From an uncultured Bacteroidales bacterium (lineage in GTDB: Bacteria > Bacteroidota > Bacteroidia > Bacteroidales > UBA932): 7,051 bases of DNA. The stretch is taken from assembly GCA_937890845.1 (NCBI GenBank), contig CALADR010000339.1, forward strand, positions 1-7,051, in the 5' to 3' direction. The notes under the pieces are model-generated. The model saw only the letters and a list, made by a program, of their open reading frames with translations, searched no databases and had not been told where the DNA came from. The translations under genes were made by a program, and so were the position numbers. Positions 1-5,707 of the stretch are shown piece after piece (positions within the stretch are counted from its first letter, which is position 1; every line of letters starts with the position of its first letter).

Positions 1-462
1 ACAGTATGCCTTCTTGAAAAGGAATTCTGTCTCCTGACTTCTGTAAAGCCGGTGTCTCGAAACAGCATCAAACTCTTCAAGCGCAGCCTGATATTCGTCC
101 CTGTCAAACAAATTAAGTCCGTACTGGTAGCGCATTTGCGGAATCAGACCAGAATATGGATGCTTCTTCTGATATTGCGCGAGGGCTGTCTCATAACCCT
201 CTGACTGCAGGTGGACAGAACAGAATACGGCATAGCCTTCTGCCATATAATCCCCTGTAGCATTAGCAATGGCCTCGAATCCGGCTCTGGCCATATCATA
301 CATACCACGATCAAAAAGGAGCGCCGCCTGTCTGAAATCTTTTCTTACCTGCCGCTCTTCCGCAGAGAGAGGATTATTGTCAGGCGTTTCATATGCCATA
401 GCCGGCAATGAAATAAGCACCGACAGGCAAAAGGCCGCAAAAGCGAGTCTTGTCATTTTCAT
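1..462 (-). CDS. Secreted TPR-like repeat protein, N-terminal 154 residues (partial)
   Basis: Reading the minus strand from the ATG at 462-460 gives an uninterrupted 154-codon frame that leaves the window at position 1, so the C-terminus is missing. The protein starts MKMTR, followed by a hydrophobic stretch (about residues 6-20) and a plausible signal peptidase I site after AMA (residue 23), so export to the periplasm or outer membrane is likely. After a linker, residues about 40-154 are helical and rich in A, Y, F, L and G, with spacing typical of tetratricopeptide repeats, for example pairs around DRGMYDMARAGFEAIA and FDRDEYQAALEEFDAV. Large exported TPR proteins of this kind are common in Bacteroidota and usually act as scaffolds; the specific role is unknown. 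It is divergent from ftsE with a 146-nt shared upstream region. A second in-frame ATG lies two codons downstream (456-454). TPR assignment is by eye; export is more certain than function. Confidence 0.8.
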   Translation of the reverse strand, partial: MKMTRLAFAAFCLSVLISLPAMAYETPDNNPLSAEERQVRKDFRQAALLFDRGMYDMARAGFEAIANATGDYMAEGYAVFCSVHLQSEGYETALAQYQKKHPYSGLIPQMRYQYGLNLFDRDEYQAALEEFDAVSRHRLYRSQETEFLFKKAYC

Positions 463-527
463 AAAATTTTATCGTCTGAATGACGGATTTTCCAAAACAA
501 TCAGCCTTGTCAAAGGCAAAAATTTTA

Positions 528-535
528 CAAAGGTA
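528..535 (-). promoter_or_regulatory. Candidate -7 promoter box for the TPR protein gene
   Basis: On the minus strand this reads TACCTTTG, an exact match to the Bacteroidota sigma-ABfr -7 consensus TAnnTTTG. It lies 65 nt upstream of the start codon at 462, which would leave a 5' leader of roughly 55-60 nt. No good TTTG -33 box is visible at the usual 19-21 nt spacing, so the call rests on the -7 match and its position only. Confidence 0.4.
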
Positions 536-558
536 ATTATTTTAAAAATGATAATGAT

Positions 559-566
559 TAACTTTG
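559..566 (+). promoter_or_regulatory. Candidate -7 promoter box for the ftsE-led operon
   Basis: Reads TAACTTTG, an exact match to the Bacteroidota -7 consensus TAnnTTTG, 42 nt upstream of the ftsE ATG at 609. Transcription would start near 572. The -33 region is AT-rich but has no clear TTTG. The box is only 23 nt from the minus-strand box at 528-535, so each promoter's upstream element would fall on or near the other's -7 region. A short inverted repeat, TTTGAAC at 563-569 and GTTCAAA at 592-598, spans the predicted start site. Confidence 0.4.
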
Positions 567-608
567 AACGATATTTGCCTAAGTTTCAAAAGTTCAAACG
601 TCATTAAT

Positions 609-1331
609 ATGGAAGACAGGAAAGAGACAATCATTTCCTTCAAGGACGCAGACATTATCAACGGTGAAGCCACAGTGATTTACAGTCTAGACATGGAAGT
701 CCGTCAGGGAGATTTTGTATATATAGTAGGTAAAGTAGGTTCAGGCAAGACATCGGTAATAAGGACGATTATAGCTGAGAATCCTTTGCATAAAGGAAGC
801 GGGAATGTTTGCGGATATGACCTCAGGACAATAAAAGACAAGGATATTCCTTTTCTAAGAAGGAAAATGGGAGTTGTATTCCAGGATTTCCAGTTGCTCA
901 TGGACAGAAGTGTTGAAGAAAACCTTACATTCGTAATGAATGCTACCGGATGGAAAGACCAGGATGCCATATCAAAAAGAATCCGCGAAGTTCTTGATGC
1001 CGTAGGAATGTCACACAAATCACACAAAATGCCTCACCAGCTTTCCGGAGGAGAGCAGCAGAGAATAGCTATAGCCCGCGCGCTTTTGAACAGTCCTTCA
1101 GTAATAATAGCCGATGAACCGACTGGAAATCTGGATCCTGAAACGGCGGAAGGGATAATGCAGCTATTGTGCAGAATCAACAAAGAAAGAGGGACGGCGG
1201 TCGTGATGGTCACACATAACAAACAGATAGTAGAAAAATACAAAGGGCGCATATTCTCATGTGCCAGCGAGTCTTGTACAGAACAGGTAAACCAGAATGA
1301 AGAGAAAGATGAAGACCAAAGGAAAGAGTAG
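609..1331 (+). CDS. ftsE: Cell-division ABC transporter ATP-binding protein FtsE
   Basis: A 240-residue ABC ATPase, somewhat longer than E. coli FtsE (about 222). Visible motifs: Walker A GKVGSGKT (41-48), Q-loop glutamine in VVFQDFQLL (Q92), signature LSGGEQQR (145-152), Walker B VIIADEPTG (165-173) and the switch histidine in VTHN (H203). The FVYIVGKVGSGKT style is what I recall for Bacteroidota FtsE. In the family it is the cytoplasmic ATPase of FtsEX, which drives the membrane protein FtsX to control peptidoglycan hydrolases at the division site. No ftsX is adjacent; in Bacteroidota the two genes can be apart, so this is not by itself a defect. The ATG at 609 is preferred to an in-frame TTG at 564, because that TTG lies inside the candidate -7 box and would add a tail foreign to the family. 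Residues about 219-240 form a charged, acidic tail, part of which overlaps nth. An LolD-like role is possible but less likely. Confidence 0.88.
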   Translation: MEDRKETIISFKDADIINGEATVIYSLDMEVRQGDFVYIVGKVGSGKTSVIRTIIAENPLHKGSGNVCGYDLRTIKDKDIPFLRRKMGVVFQDFQLLMDRSVEENLTFVMNATGWKDQDAISKRIREVLDAVGMSHKSHKMPHQLSGGEQQRIAIARALLNSPSVIIADEPTGNLDPETAEGIMQLLCRINKERGTAVVMVTHNKQIVEKYKGRIFSCASESCTEQVNQNEEKDEDQRKE

Positions 1332-1995
1332 TACAGACTGCTTTCCAGGCATAGAAGAACTGTACTCAAATGTCATAGAGTGGTTCAAGGATAATGTTCC
1401 GGAGCCTAGGACCGAACTGTATTATGACTCTCCTTTCCACCTGCTGATAGCCGTAATACTTTCAGCCCAGTGTACTGACAAAAGGGTGAATATGTACACA
1501 CCGGCCATCTTCCAGGCATTTCCGGAGCCGAAGGATCTGGCCTCAGCCAGTTTCAATAATGTTTTCGAAATGATAAAGTCCATCACATTTCCAAACAATA
1601 AGGCCAAGCATCTGATCGGTATGGCAGATATGCTTGTGAAGGATTTTGACAGCATTGTCCCTGATGACCCTGGCTTACTGGTCAGACTTCCGGGCGTAGG
1701 ACAAAAAACCGCCAATGTAATAGCATCTGTAATATACGACAAGCCTGTAATAGCTGTTGATACACATGTATTCAGAGTATCAAGGAGGATAGGACTTTCA
1801 GCGGGAAAAACTGTAGAAGCCGTAGAAAAAGACCTCACGGAAAGAATTCCTGCTGGGCTGAGGGCGACGGCTCACCACTGGCTCATCCTGCATGGCCGAT
1901 ACACATGTACAGCCAGAAAACCTAAATGCAGCGCATGCGGTCTAAGTGAGTGGTGCATGGAATATAAGACAACTAATTTCAAATCTGGAGAATAA
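1297..1995 (+). CDS. nth: Endonuclease III, DNA glycosylase/AP lyase
   Basis: A 232-residue protein (E. coli Nth is 211) that removes oxidised pyrimidines from DNA and cleaves the abasic site in base-excision repair. The helix-hairpin-helix motif LPGVGQKTANV (131-141) carries the catalytic lysine K137, and VDTHVFRV carries the catalytic aspartate D155; these match E. coli K120 and D138. The C-terminal [4Fe-4S] loop is complete: C204, C211, C214 and C220 give the C-x6-C-x2-C-x5-C spacing. LSAQCTDKRVN (55-65) is another family hallmark. Everything expected for activity is present. The start is uncertain: ATG 1297 overlaps ftsE by 35 nt, and in-frame ATG 1309 would overlap by 23 nt and remove MKRK. 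Both give a basic N-terminal extension relative to E. coli. The stop codon abuts the antiporter start with no gap, which implies co-transcription and probably translational coupling. Confidence 0.95.
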   Translation: MKRKMKTKGKSSTDCFPGIEELYSNVIEWFKDNVPEPRTELYYDSPFHLLIAVILSAQCTDKRVNMYTPAIFQAFPEPKDLASASFNNVFEMIKSITFPNNKAKHLIGMADMLVKDFDSIVPDDPGLLVRLPGVGQKTANVIASVIYDKPVIAVDTHVFRVSRRIGLSAGKTVEAVEKDLTERIPAGLRATAHHWLILHGRYTCTARKPKCSACGLSEWCMEYKTTNFKSGE

Positions 1996-3474
1996 ATGTA
2001 TTTTACATCTGAAAACATATTGCTCATAAGTTCCATCCTGATATTCTGCAGCATTCTTATCAGTAAAGTAGGATACAGATTCGGACTTCCGTCACTGCTA
2101 CTTTTTCTTGTTGCCGGTATGCTGTTCGGAACCGATGGTCTGGGACTTCAGTTCAATGATATGAAACATGCCCAGTTCGTGGGTATGGTAGCATTGTGTA
2201 TCATATTGTTCACAGGTGGTCTGGAAACACAAATAAAGGAAATTAAACCGGTAATGGGAGAAGGCCTCATGCTCTCTACTCTGGGGGTTGTCCTGATGAC
2301 ATTATTCACAGGAGGTTTCATTCTGCTTCTGTCTGAGTTGGAAATGATTCCGATGTCCCTGCCGGTAGTCACATGCTTCCTTCTTGCTGCCACAATGTCA
2401 TCAACAGACTCTGCGTCAGTATTCAATATACTGAGAAACAGCAGAATGAAGTTGAAGAACAACATCCAGCCTCTGCTTGAGCTCGAAAGCGGAAGTAACG
2501 ACCCCATGGCATATATACTTACAATTGTTCTGATTCAGGTGGCCGGATCACTGACAGGAAACGGGGCTGGAGACATAAACACATGGAAAATTCTGGGGGA
2601 TGCTTCTGCAGTCCTGCTCCTTCAGTTCAGTGTCGGAATAATTGCAGGTATAATAATGGGATATTTCTCAGTCTGGGTTCTAAACAAAGTCCATCTGAAC
2701 AATACTCCATTATATGCCATCATGCTGCTGAGCATAGTATTCTTTACATTTACCGTGACTACCAAGCTTCAGGGAAACGGTTATCTGGCAGTATATCTTG
2801 CAGGGGTGATAATAGGCAATCACAAGATATCATGCAGAAAGGAGATTTTCTCGTTTCTCGACGGAATGACATGGCTTGTACAGATAGTAATGTTCGTGGC
2901 ACTCGGACTTTTGGTCAACCCACACGAAATGATGAAGACAGCCCCGTTTGCCCTAATGATAGGTATCTTCATGATTATAGCGGCAAGGCCTCTGAGCATA
3001 TGGCTCTCACTGATCCCATTTCGCAAAATAGACGGAAAATCAAAAACTTTCATATCCTGGGTCGGACTCAGGGGCGCAGTACCTATAATATTTGCCACCT
3101 ACCCTGTAATTTCAGATGTTGAAGGGTCAGATATAATCTTCAACATAGTTTTCTTCATAACCCTGCTTTCACTCGTGATTCAGGGAAGTTCCATAACTGG
3201 CATAGCGAGAAAGCTGCATCTTGACCTTCCTGATACAGGAGACGATAACAAATTCGGTATCGAGGTTCCTGAAGAGGCTGGCAAACTGATGGAAATTACA
3301 CTTACCGAAGAGTCAATAAAACTAGGAGATACCCTTAAGGAAGTGCGTCTGCCTGCAGGTATGCTCGTCATGATGGTAAAAAGAGGCTCAAAATTCATAG
3401 TACCGAACGGCAGTATGAAACTTTATGCTGGAGACAGACTGCTTATAATTTCGAGTGCAGACGATGAAATATGA
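1996..3474 (+). CDS. nhaP2: CPA1-family potassium(sodium)/proton antiporter with C-terminal TrkA-C (RCK-C) domain
   Basis: A 492-residue inner-membrane protein. Residues about 5-400 hold roughly 12 hydrophobic segments. Family motifs are visible: FTGGLE (72-77), SSTDSASVF (135-143) with the conserved T-D pair, ESGSNDPMAY (164-173) with the N168-D169 pair of the CPA1 ion site, and SWVGLRGAVPIIFATYP (354-370). Residues about 430-490 form a TrkA-C domain (start MEITLTEES, end GDRLLIISS), as in the NhaP2/CvrA subgroup, where it is thought to sense a ligand and gate transport. Members exchange cytoplasmic K+ or Na+ for H+ in pH and potassium homeostasis; ion preference cannot be read from the sequence. 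The symbol is by family resemblance. The protein ends right after the TrkA-C fold, without the short tail seen in some relatives. The ATG follows the nth stop directly, and the 3' end overlaps the next gene by 11 nt. Confidence 0.9.
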   Translation: MYFTSENILLISSILIFCSILISKVGYRFGLPSLLLFLVAGMLFGTDGLGLQFNDMKHAQFVGMVALCIILFTGGLETQIKEIKPVMGEGLMLSTLGVVLMTLFTGGFILLLSELEMIPMSLPVVTCFLLAATMSSTDSASVFNILRNSRMKLKNNIQPLLELESGSNDPMAYILTIVLIQVAGSLTGNGAGDINTWKILGDASAVLLLQFSVGIIAGIIMGYFSVWVLNKVHLNNTPLYAIMLLSIVFFTFTVTTKLQGNGYLAVYLAGVIIGNHKISCRKEIFSFLDGMTWLVQIVMFVALGLLVNPHEMMKTAPFALMIGIFMIIAARPLSIWLSLIPFRKIDGKSKTFISWVGLRGAVPIIFATYPVISDVEGSDIIFNIVFFITLLSLVIQGSSITGIARKLHLDLPDTGDDNKFGIEVPEEAGKLMEITLTEESIKLGDTLKEVRLPAGMLVMMVKRGSKFIVPNGSMKLYAGDRLLIISSADDEI

Positions 3475-5137
3475 TGATCTGGTGCACAGGTTCCCGGATC
3501 CCGCAGAACATCTGCCCTTGCCTGAAAAATTCACATACCCGTTCTGCTACACTCCTTCTGCCATAACAAAGGAAGCTTCGCGGCTTATTATGGAATCGGT
3601 CGAAGGCGACAGTAGCCTTGCTGAATCTTTCTCAGAAGGCAAAATGCTCGGTGTGCTTGTAATACGGGACATAAATGGGAAACTGGGGTTCCTCGCCGGG
3701 TTTTCCGGCCTTGCAGGAGGCAAAAGCACAATACCAGGATTTGTACCTCCTATCCTTGACTTGTCCGATCCAAAGGGACACTTCAAAATGGAGGAAATAG
3801 AAATAAGCAGAATAAATGTCCTTGTCAATGAAATCTTAGAATCACCCGAAACGGCAGATGCGGCCATCGCTCTGGAAAAGGCTGAAAAAAGAAAGGAAAA
3901 AGCCGTTTCTGAAATGAAAGAGCGGATGAAATTATCCAAAATCAAAAGAGAGAAATTACGCTCTTCAACAGATGACAAGAAAATCCTTGACGCCCTCACA
4001 CGTGAAAGTCAGTTCGAAAAAGCCAGCCTGAAAAGACTTTCCGCTGCATGCAATGAAGAAATACTCAAGGCAAAAAAAGGTGTCGAACTCATTAATTCCA
4101 GAATTGAAACACTCAGAAACGAACGTGCCTTACGCTCTGAAGCCTTACAGAAGTGGATATTTGAAAATTCTTCAGTTGAAAATGCCTTAGGGGATAGAAA
4201 AAACATATTGCAGATATTCGAAGACATTGGAATAGTTCCGCCTGGAGGAACAGGAGAATGCGCAGCCCCGAAGCTTCTGCACTATGCCTATACCCATGGA
4301 TTCACTCCTGTATCTATGGGAGAATTCTGGTATTGCGGCATTGAGGATAAATCGGACGGGGCGCACAGGGAAATCCGTGACACAAGGCTGCACGGAAGAT
4401 TCTATCCTTCCTGTAAAGGAAAATGCGGACCTCTCCTTGGTTTTATGCTGAAAGGCCTGGATATCGAACGCAATCCTCTGATAAAAGAAGACCTTAAGCT
4501 TGCTGAGATAGGAATCATATATGAAGATGATGATATTTTAACTGTAAACAAACCGGAAGGAATCCTTTCTACTCCAGGAAAAACAGGCAGCAAATCTGTT
4601 ATGGAAATTCTTGAAGAGGGAGGCAAAAAAGTATTTGGAGTACACAGACTGGATATGGATACCTCAGGAGTGCTGATTTTTGCAAAGAACGAACATGCAG
4701 CAAAAATCCTTCAAAAGGAATTTGCATCCAGAACTGCAAAAAAGGAATATATCGCACTGCTTGAAACAGGCAATGCCTGTCTTAAAAAAGGAGACAGAGG
4801 CAGGATAAACCTTCCTCTTTGCGCAGATTATGATGACAGGCCAAGACAGAAAGCAGATTACATACACGGTAAAGAAGCAATAACTGAGTATGAGGTAATA
4901 TCTGGAAACAAGAATCATGTAAGAGTTCTGTTCAGGCCTATAACAGGAAGGACGCATCAGCTGAGAGTCCACTCAGCACACCCGGCAGGCTTGCGTAGCC
5001 CCATAGCAGGAGACAGGCTTTATGGCAGCGGCAGGGATAAAGAATCCTCAAGACTTTACCTTCATGCAATGTCCGTAACATTCATACACCCGACATCAGG
5101 AAAGGAAATAAAAATTGCGGTCCCTCCTGAATTCTGA
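3464..5137 (+). CDS. Long RluA-family pseudouridine synthase with N-terminal coiled-coil/Cys-motif region
   Basis: A 557-residue protein, about twice the length of E. coli RluA. The C-terminal half (about 340-557) is a PF00849-type RluA domain: entry motif IIYEDDDILTVNKPEGILS, catalytic HRLDMDTSG (394-402, nucleophile D397) and GRTHQLRVH (495-503). It should convert a uridine in rRNA or tRNA to pseudouridine; the site is unknown. The N-terminal half has no S4 domain. It has a globular part (about 10-120), a highly charged probable coiled coil (about 130-235), then GTGECAAPKLLHYAY (262-276) and YPSCKGKCGPLL (314-325), whose cysteines C266, C317 and C321 may bind metal. Long RluA proteins with these motifs occur in other Bacteroidota, so this is a family trait, not a local fusion. 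ATG 3464 is preferred to a GTG at 3455, and overlaps the antiporter by 11 nt. It is last in the operon. Confidence 0.92.
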   Translation: MKYDDLVHRFPDPAEHLPLPEKFTYPFCYTPSAITKEASRLIMESVEGDSSLAESFSEGKMLGVLVIRDINGKLGFLAGFSGLAGGKSTIPGFVPPILDLSDPKGHFKMEEIEISRINVLVNEILESPETADAAIALEKAEKRKEKAVSEMKERMKLSKIKREKLRSSTDDKKILDALTRESQFEKASLKRLSAACNEEILKAKKGVELINSRIETLRNERALRSEALQKWIFENSSVENALGDRKNILQIFEDIGIVPPGGTGECAAPKLLHYAYTHGFTPVSMGEFWYCGIEDKSDGAHREIRDTRLHGRFYPSCKGKCGPLLGFMLKGLDIERNPLIKEDLKLAEIGIIYEDDDILTVNKPEGILSTPGKTGSKSVMEILEEGGKKVFGVHRLDMDTSGVLIFAKNEHAAKILQKEFASRTAKKEYIALLETGNACLKKGDRGRINLPLCADYDDRPRQKADYIHGKEAITEYEVISGNKNHVRVLFRPITGRTHQLRVHSAHPAGLRSPIAGDRLYGSGRDKESSRLYLHAMSVTFIHPTSGKEIKIAVPPEF

Positions 5138-5154
5138 TTTTCTTCGGGACCGCA
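5116..5154. terminator. Bidirectional intrinsic terminator between the pseudouridine synthase gene and ndk
   Basis: A perfect 9-bp inverted repeat, TGCGGTCCC (5116-5124) and GGGACCGCA (5146-5154), encloses a 21-nt loop. On the plus strand it is followed by ATTTTATTTATAAG; on the minus strand by ATTTTTATTTCC. Both directions therefore have a GC-rich stem followed by a T-rich run, as expected for a shared terminator between converging genes. The left arm lies inside the last codons of the synthase gene and its stop codon (5135-5137) sits in the loop. The ndk stop at 5175-5177 is 21 nt beyond the right arm. Confidence 0.85.
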
Positions 5155-5174
5155 TTTTATTTATAAGAAACCGT

Positions 5175-5636
5175 TTAATTCTCGTCAGGCGCATAGAGGT
5201 ATGCATTCAGAGGCGAAGGATAATCGCAATAGTCTTCAGGCACAAAGAACCTGTCAAGTTCTATACGCGCATTTTCAAGTGAATCTGAAGTATGGACGAT
5301 ATTTTCCTGGGCACTCAAAGAGTAGTCTCCCCTTATAGTACCTGGAGCGGCCTTCCTTGCATTTGTAGCTCCGGCCATTTCCCTAACTACCTTTACAGCC
5401 TCAAATCCCTCCCAGCAGCACAATATCACAGGAGCGGCCATCATTCCATCTTTCAGCCAAGGGAAAAATGGCTTTTCCTTCAAGTGGGCATAATGCACAT
5501 CCAGTATTTCAGAAGTAAGGTGTGTCATCTTCATTGCCACCAGTTTCAGGCCTCTTTTTTCAAAACGGGATATTACTTCTCCTACAAGCCCTCTCTGAAG
5601 TGTTCCTGGCTTTAATATTACCAATGTTCTTTCCAT
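5175..5636 (-). CDS. ndk: Nucleoside diphosphate kinase
   Basis: A 153-residue cytoplasmic enzyme, slightly longer than E. coli Ndk (143). It transfers the gamma-phosphate from ATP to other nucleoside diphosphates through a phosphohistidine. Visible features: N-terminal TLVILKPGTLQRGL (4-17) with the conserved lysine K9, HYAHLKEKPFF (48-58), PGTIRGDYS (98-106) for nucleotide binding, and the active-site motif ENIVHTSDS (111-119) with catalytic H115. All expected residues are present. The HTSD form (rather than HGSD) and the length match Bacteroidales Ndk proteins as I remember them. It lies 71 nt downstream of the DUF1080 gene on the same strand, but a strong hairpin separates them, so it may have its own promoter; I could not find a convincing one. 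The leader is AT-rich with no Shine-Dalgarno, and the 3' end converges on the shared terminator. Confidence 0.97.
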   Translation of the reverse strand: MERTLVILKPGTLQRGLVGEVISRFEKRGLKLVAMKMTHLTSEILDVHYAHLKEKPFFPWLKDGMMAAPVILCCWEGFEAVKVVREMAGATNARKAAPGTIRGDYSLSAQENIVHTSDSLENARIELDRFFVPEDYCDYPSPLNAYLYAPDEN

Positions 5637-5663
5637 ATAAGTAAATTTATATCTGTATGAAAC

Positions 5664-5697
5664 GATTCCCGGAAAGCCTCTGGCACTCCCGGGAATC
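5664..5697 (-). terminator. Strong hairpin downstream of the DUF1080 gene, probable terminator
   Basis: Perfect 9-bp arms GATTCCCGG (5664-5672) and CCGGGAATC (5689-5697), with a small inner GCC/GGC pairing (5676-5678 and 5682-5684). It lies 10 nt past the DUF1080 stop on the minus strand and 27 nt before the ndk start. The sequence after it on the minus strand, GTTTCATACAGATATAAATT, is AT-rich but lacks a solid T-tract, so it could be a weak terminator, an mRNA-end stabiliser or a processing structure in a shared transcript. Confidence 0.55.
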
Positions 5698-5707
5698 AGC
5701 AGTCTTG

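Noticed and set aside
454..462. Identical MKMTR starts (shared 13-nt TGTCATTTTCATA) in the TPR gene and the DUF1080 gene
   Set aside because: Similarity stops after five residues and does not extend upstream; both are exported proteins needing a basic N-terminus, so chance or convergence is the simplest explanation.
504..517. Small hairpin GCCTT-GTCA-AAGGC in the TPR gene leader
   Set aside because: A 5-bp stem is too short to call a riboswitch or terminator, and no T-tract or known riboswitch core surrounds it.
211..607. Two overlapping plus-strand open frames (211-411 and 269-607) opposite the TPR gene
   Set aside because: They are antisense to a frame with a clear signal peptide and TPR-like pattern; their peptides show no domain character and the second runs through the promoter region.
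564..608. Upstream in-frame TTG start for ftsE
   Set aside because: The TTG is part of the candidate -7 box TAACTTTG, and the added 15 residues are not typical of FtsE; ATG 609 fits the family.
2583..3122. 179-codon plus-strand frame inside the antiporter gene
   Set aside because: It is a shifted frame within a gene whose own frame carries all CPA1 motifs; the peptide is low in hydrophobic order and rich in Ser, Arg and Cys, typical of a shadow frame.
3455..3463. GTG start for the pseudouridine synthase
   Set aside because: An ATG three codons later gives the same protein minus MQT and a smaller overlap with the antiporter; nothing favours the GTG.
3547..3999. 150-codon minus-strand frame opposite the pseudouridine synthase
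   Set aside because: Antisense to the charged coiled-coil region; its Ser/Phe/Ile-rich peptide is what the complement of Lys/Glu-rich codons produces.
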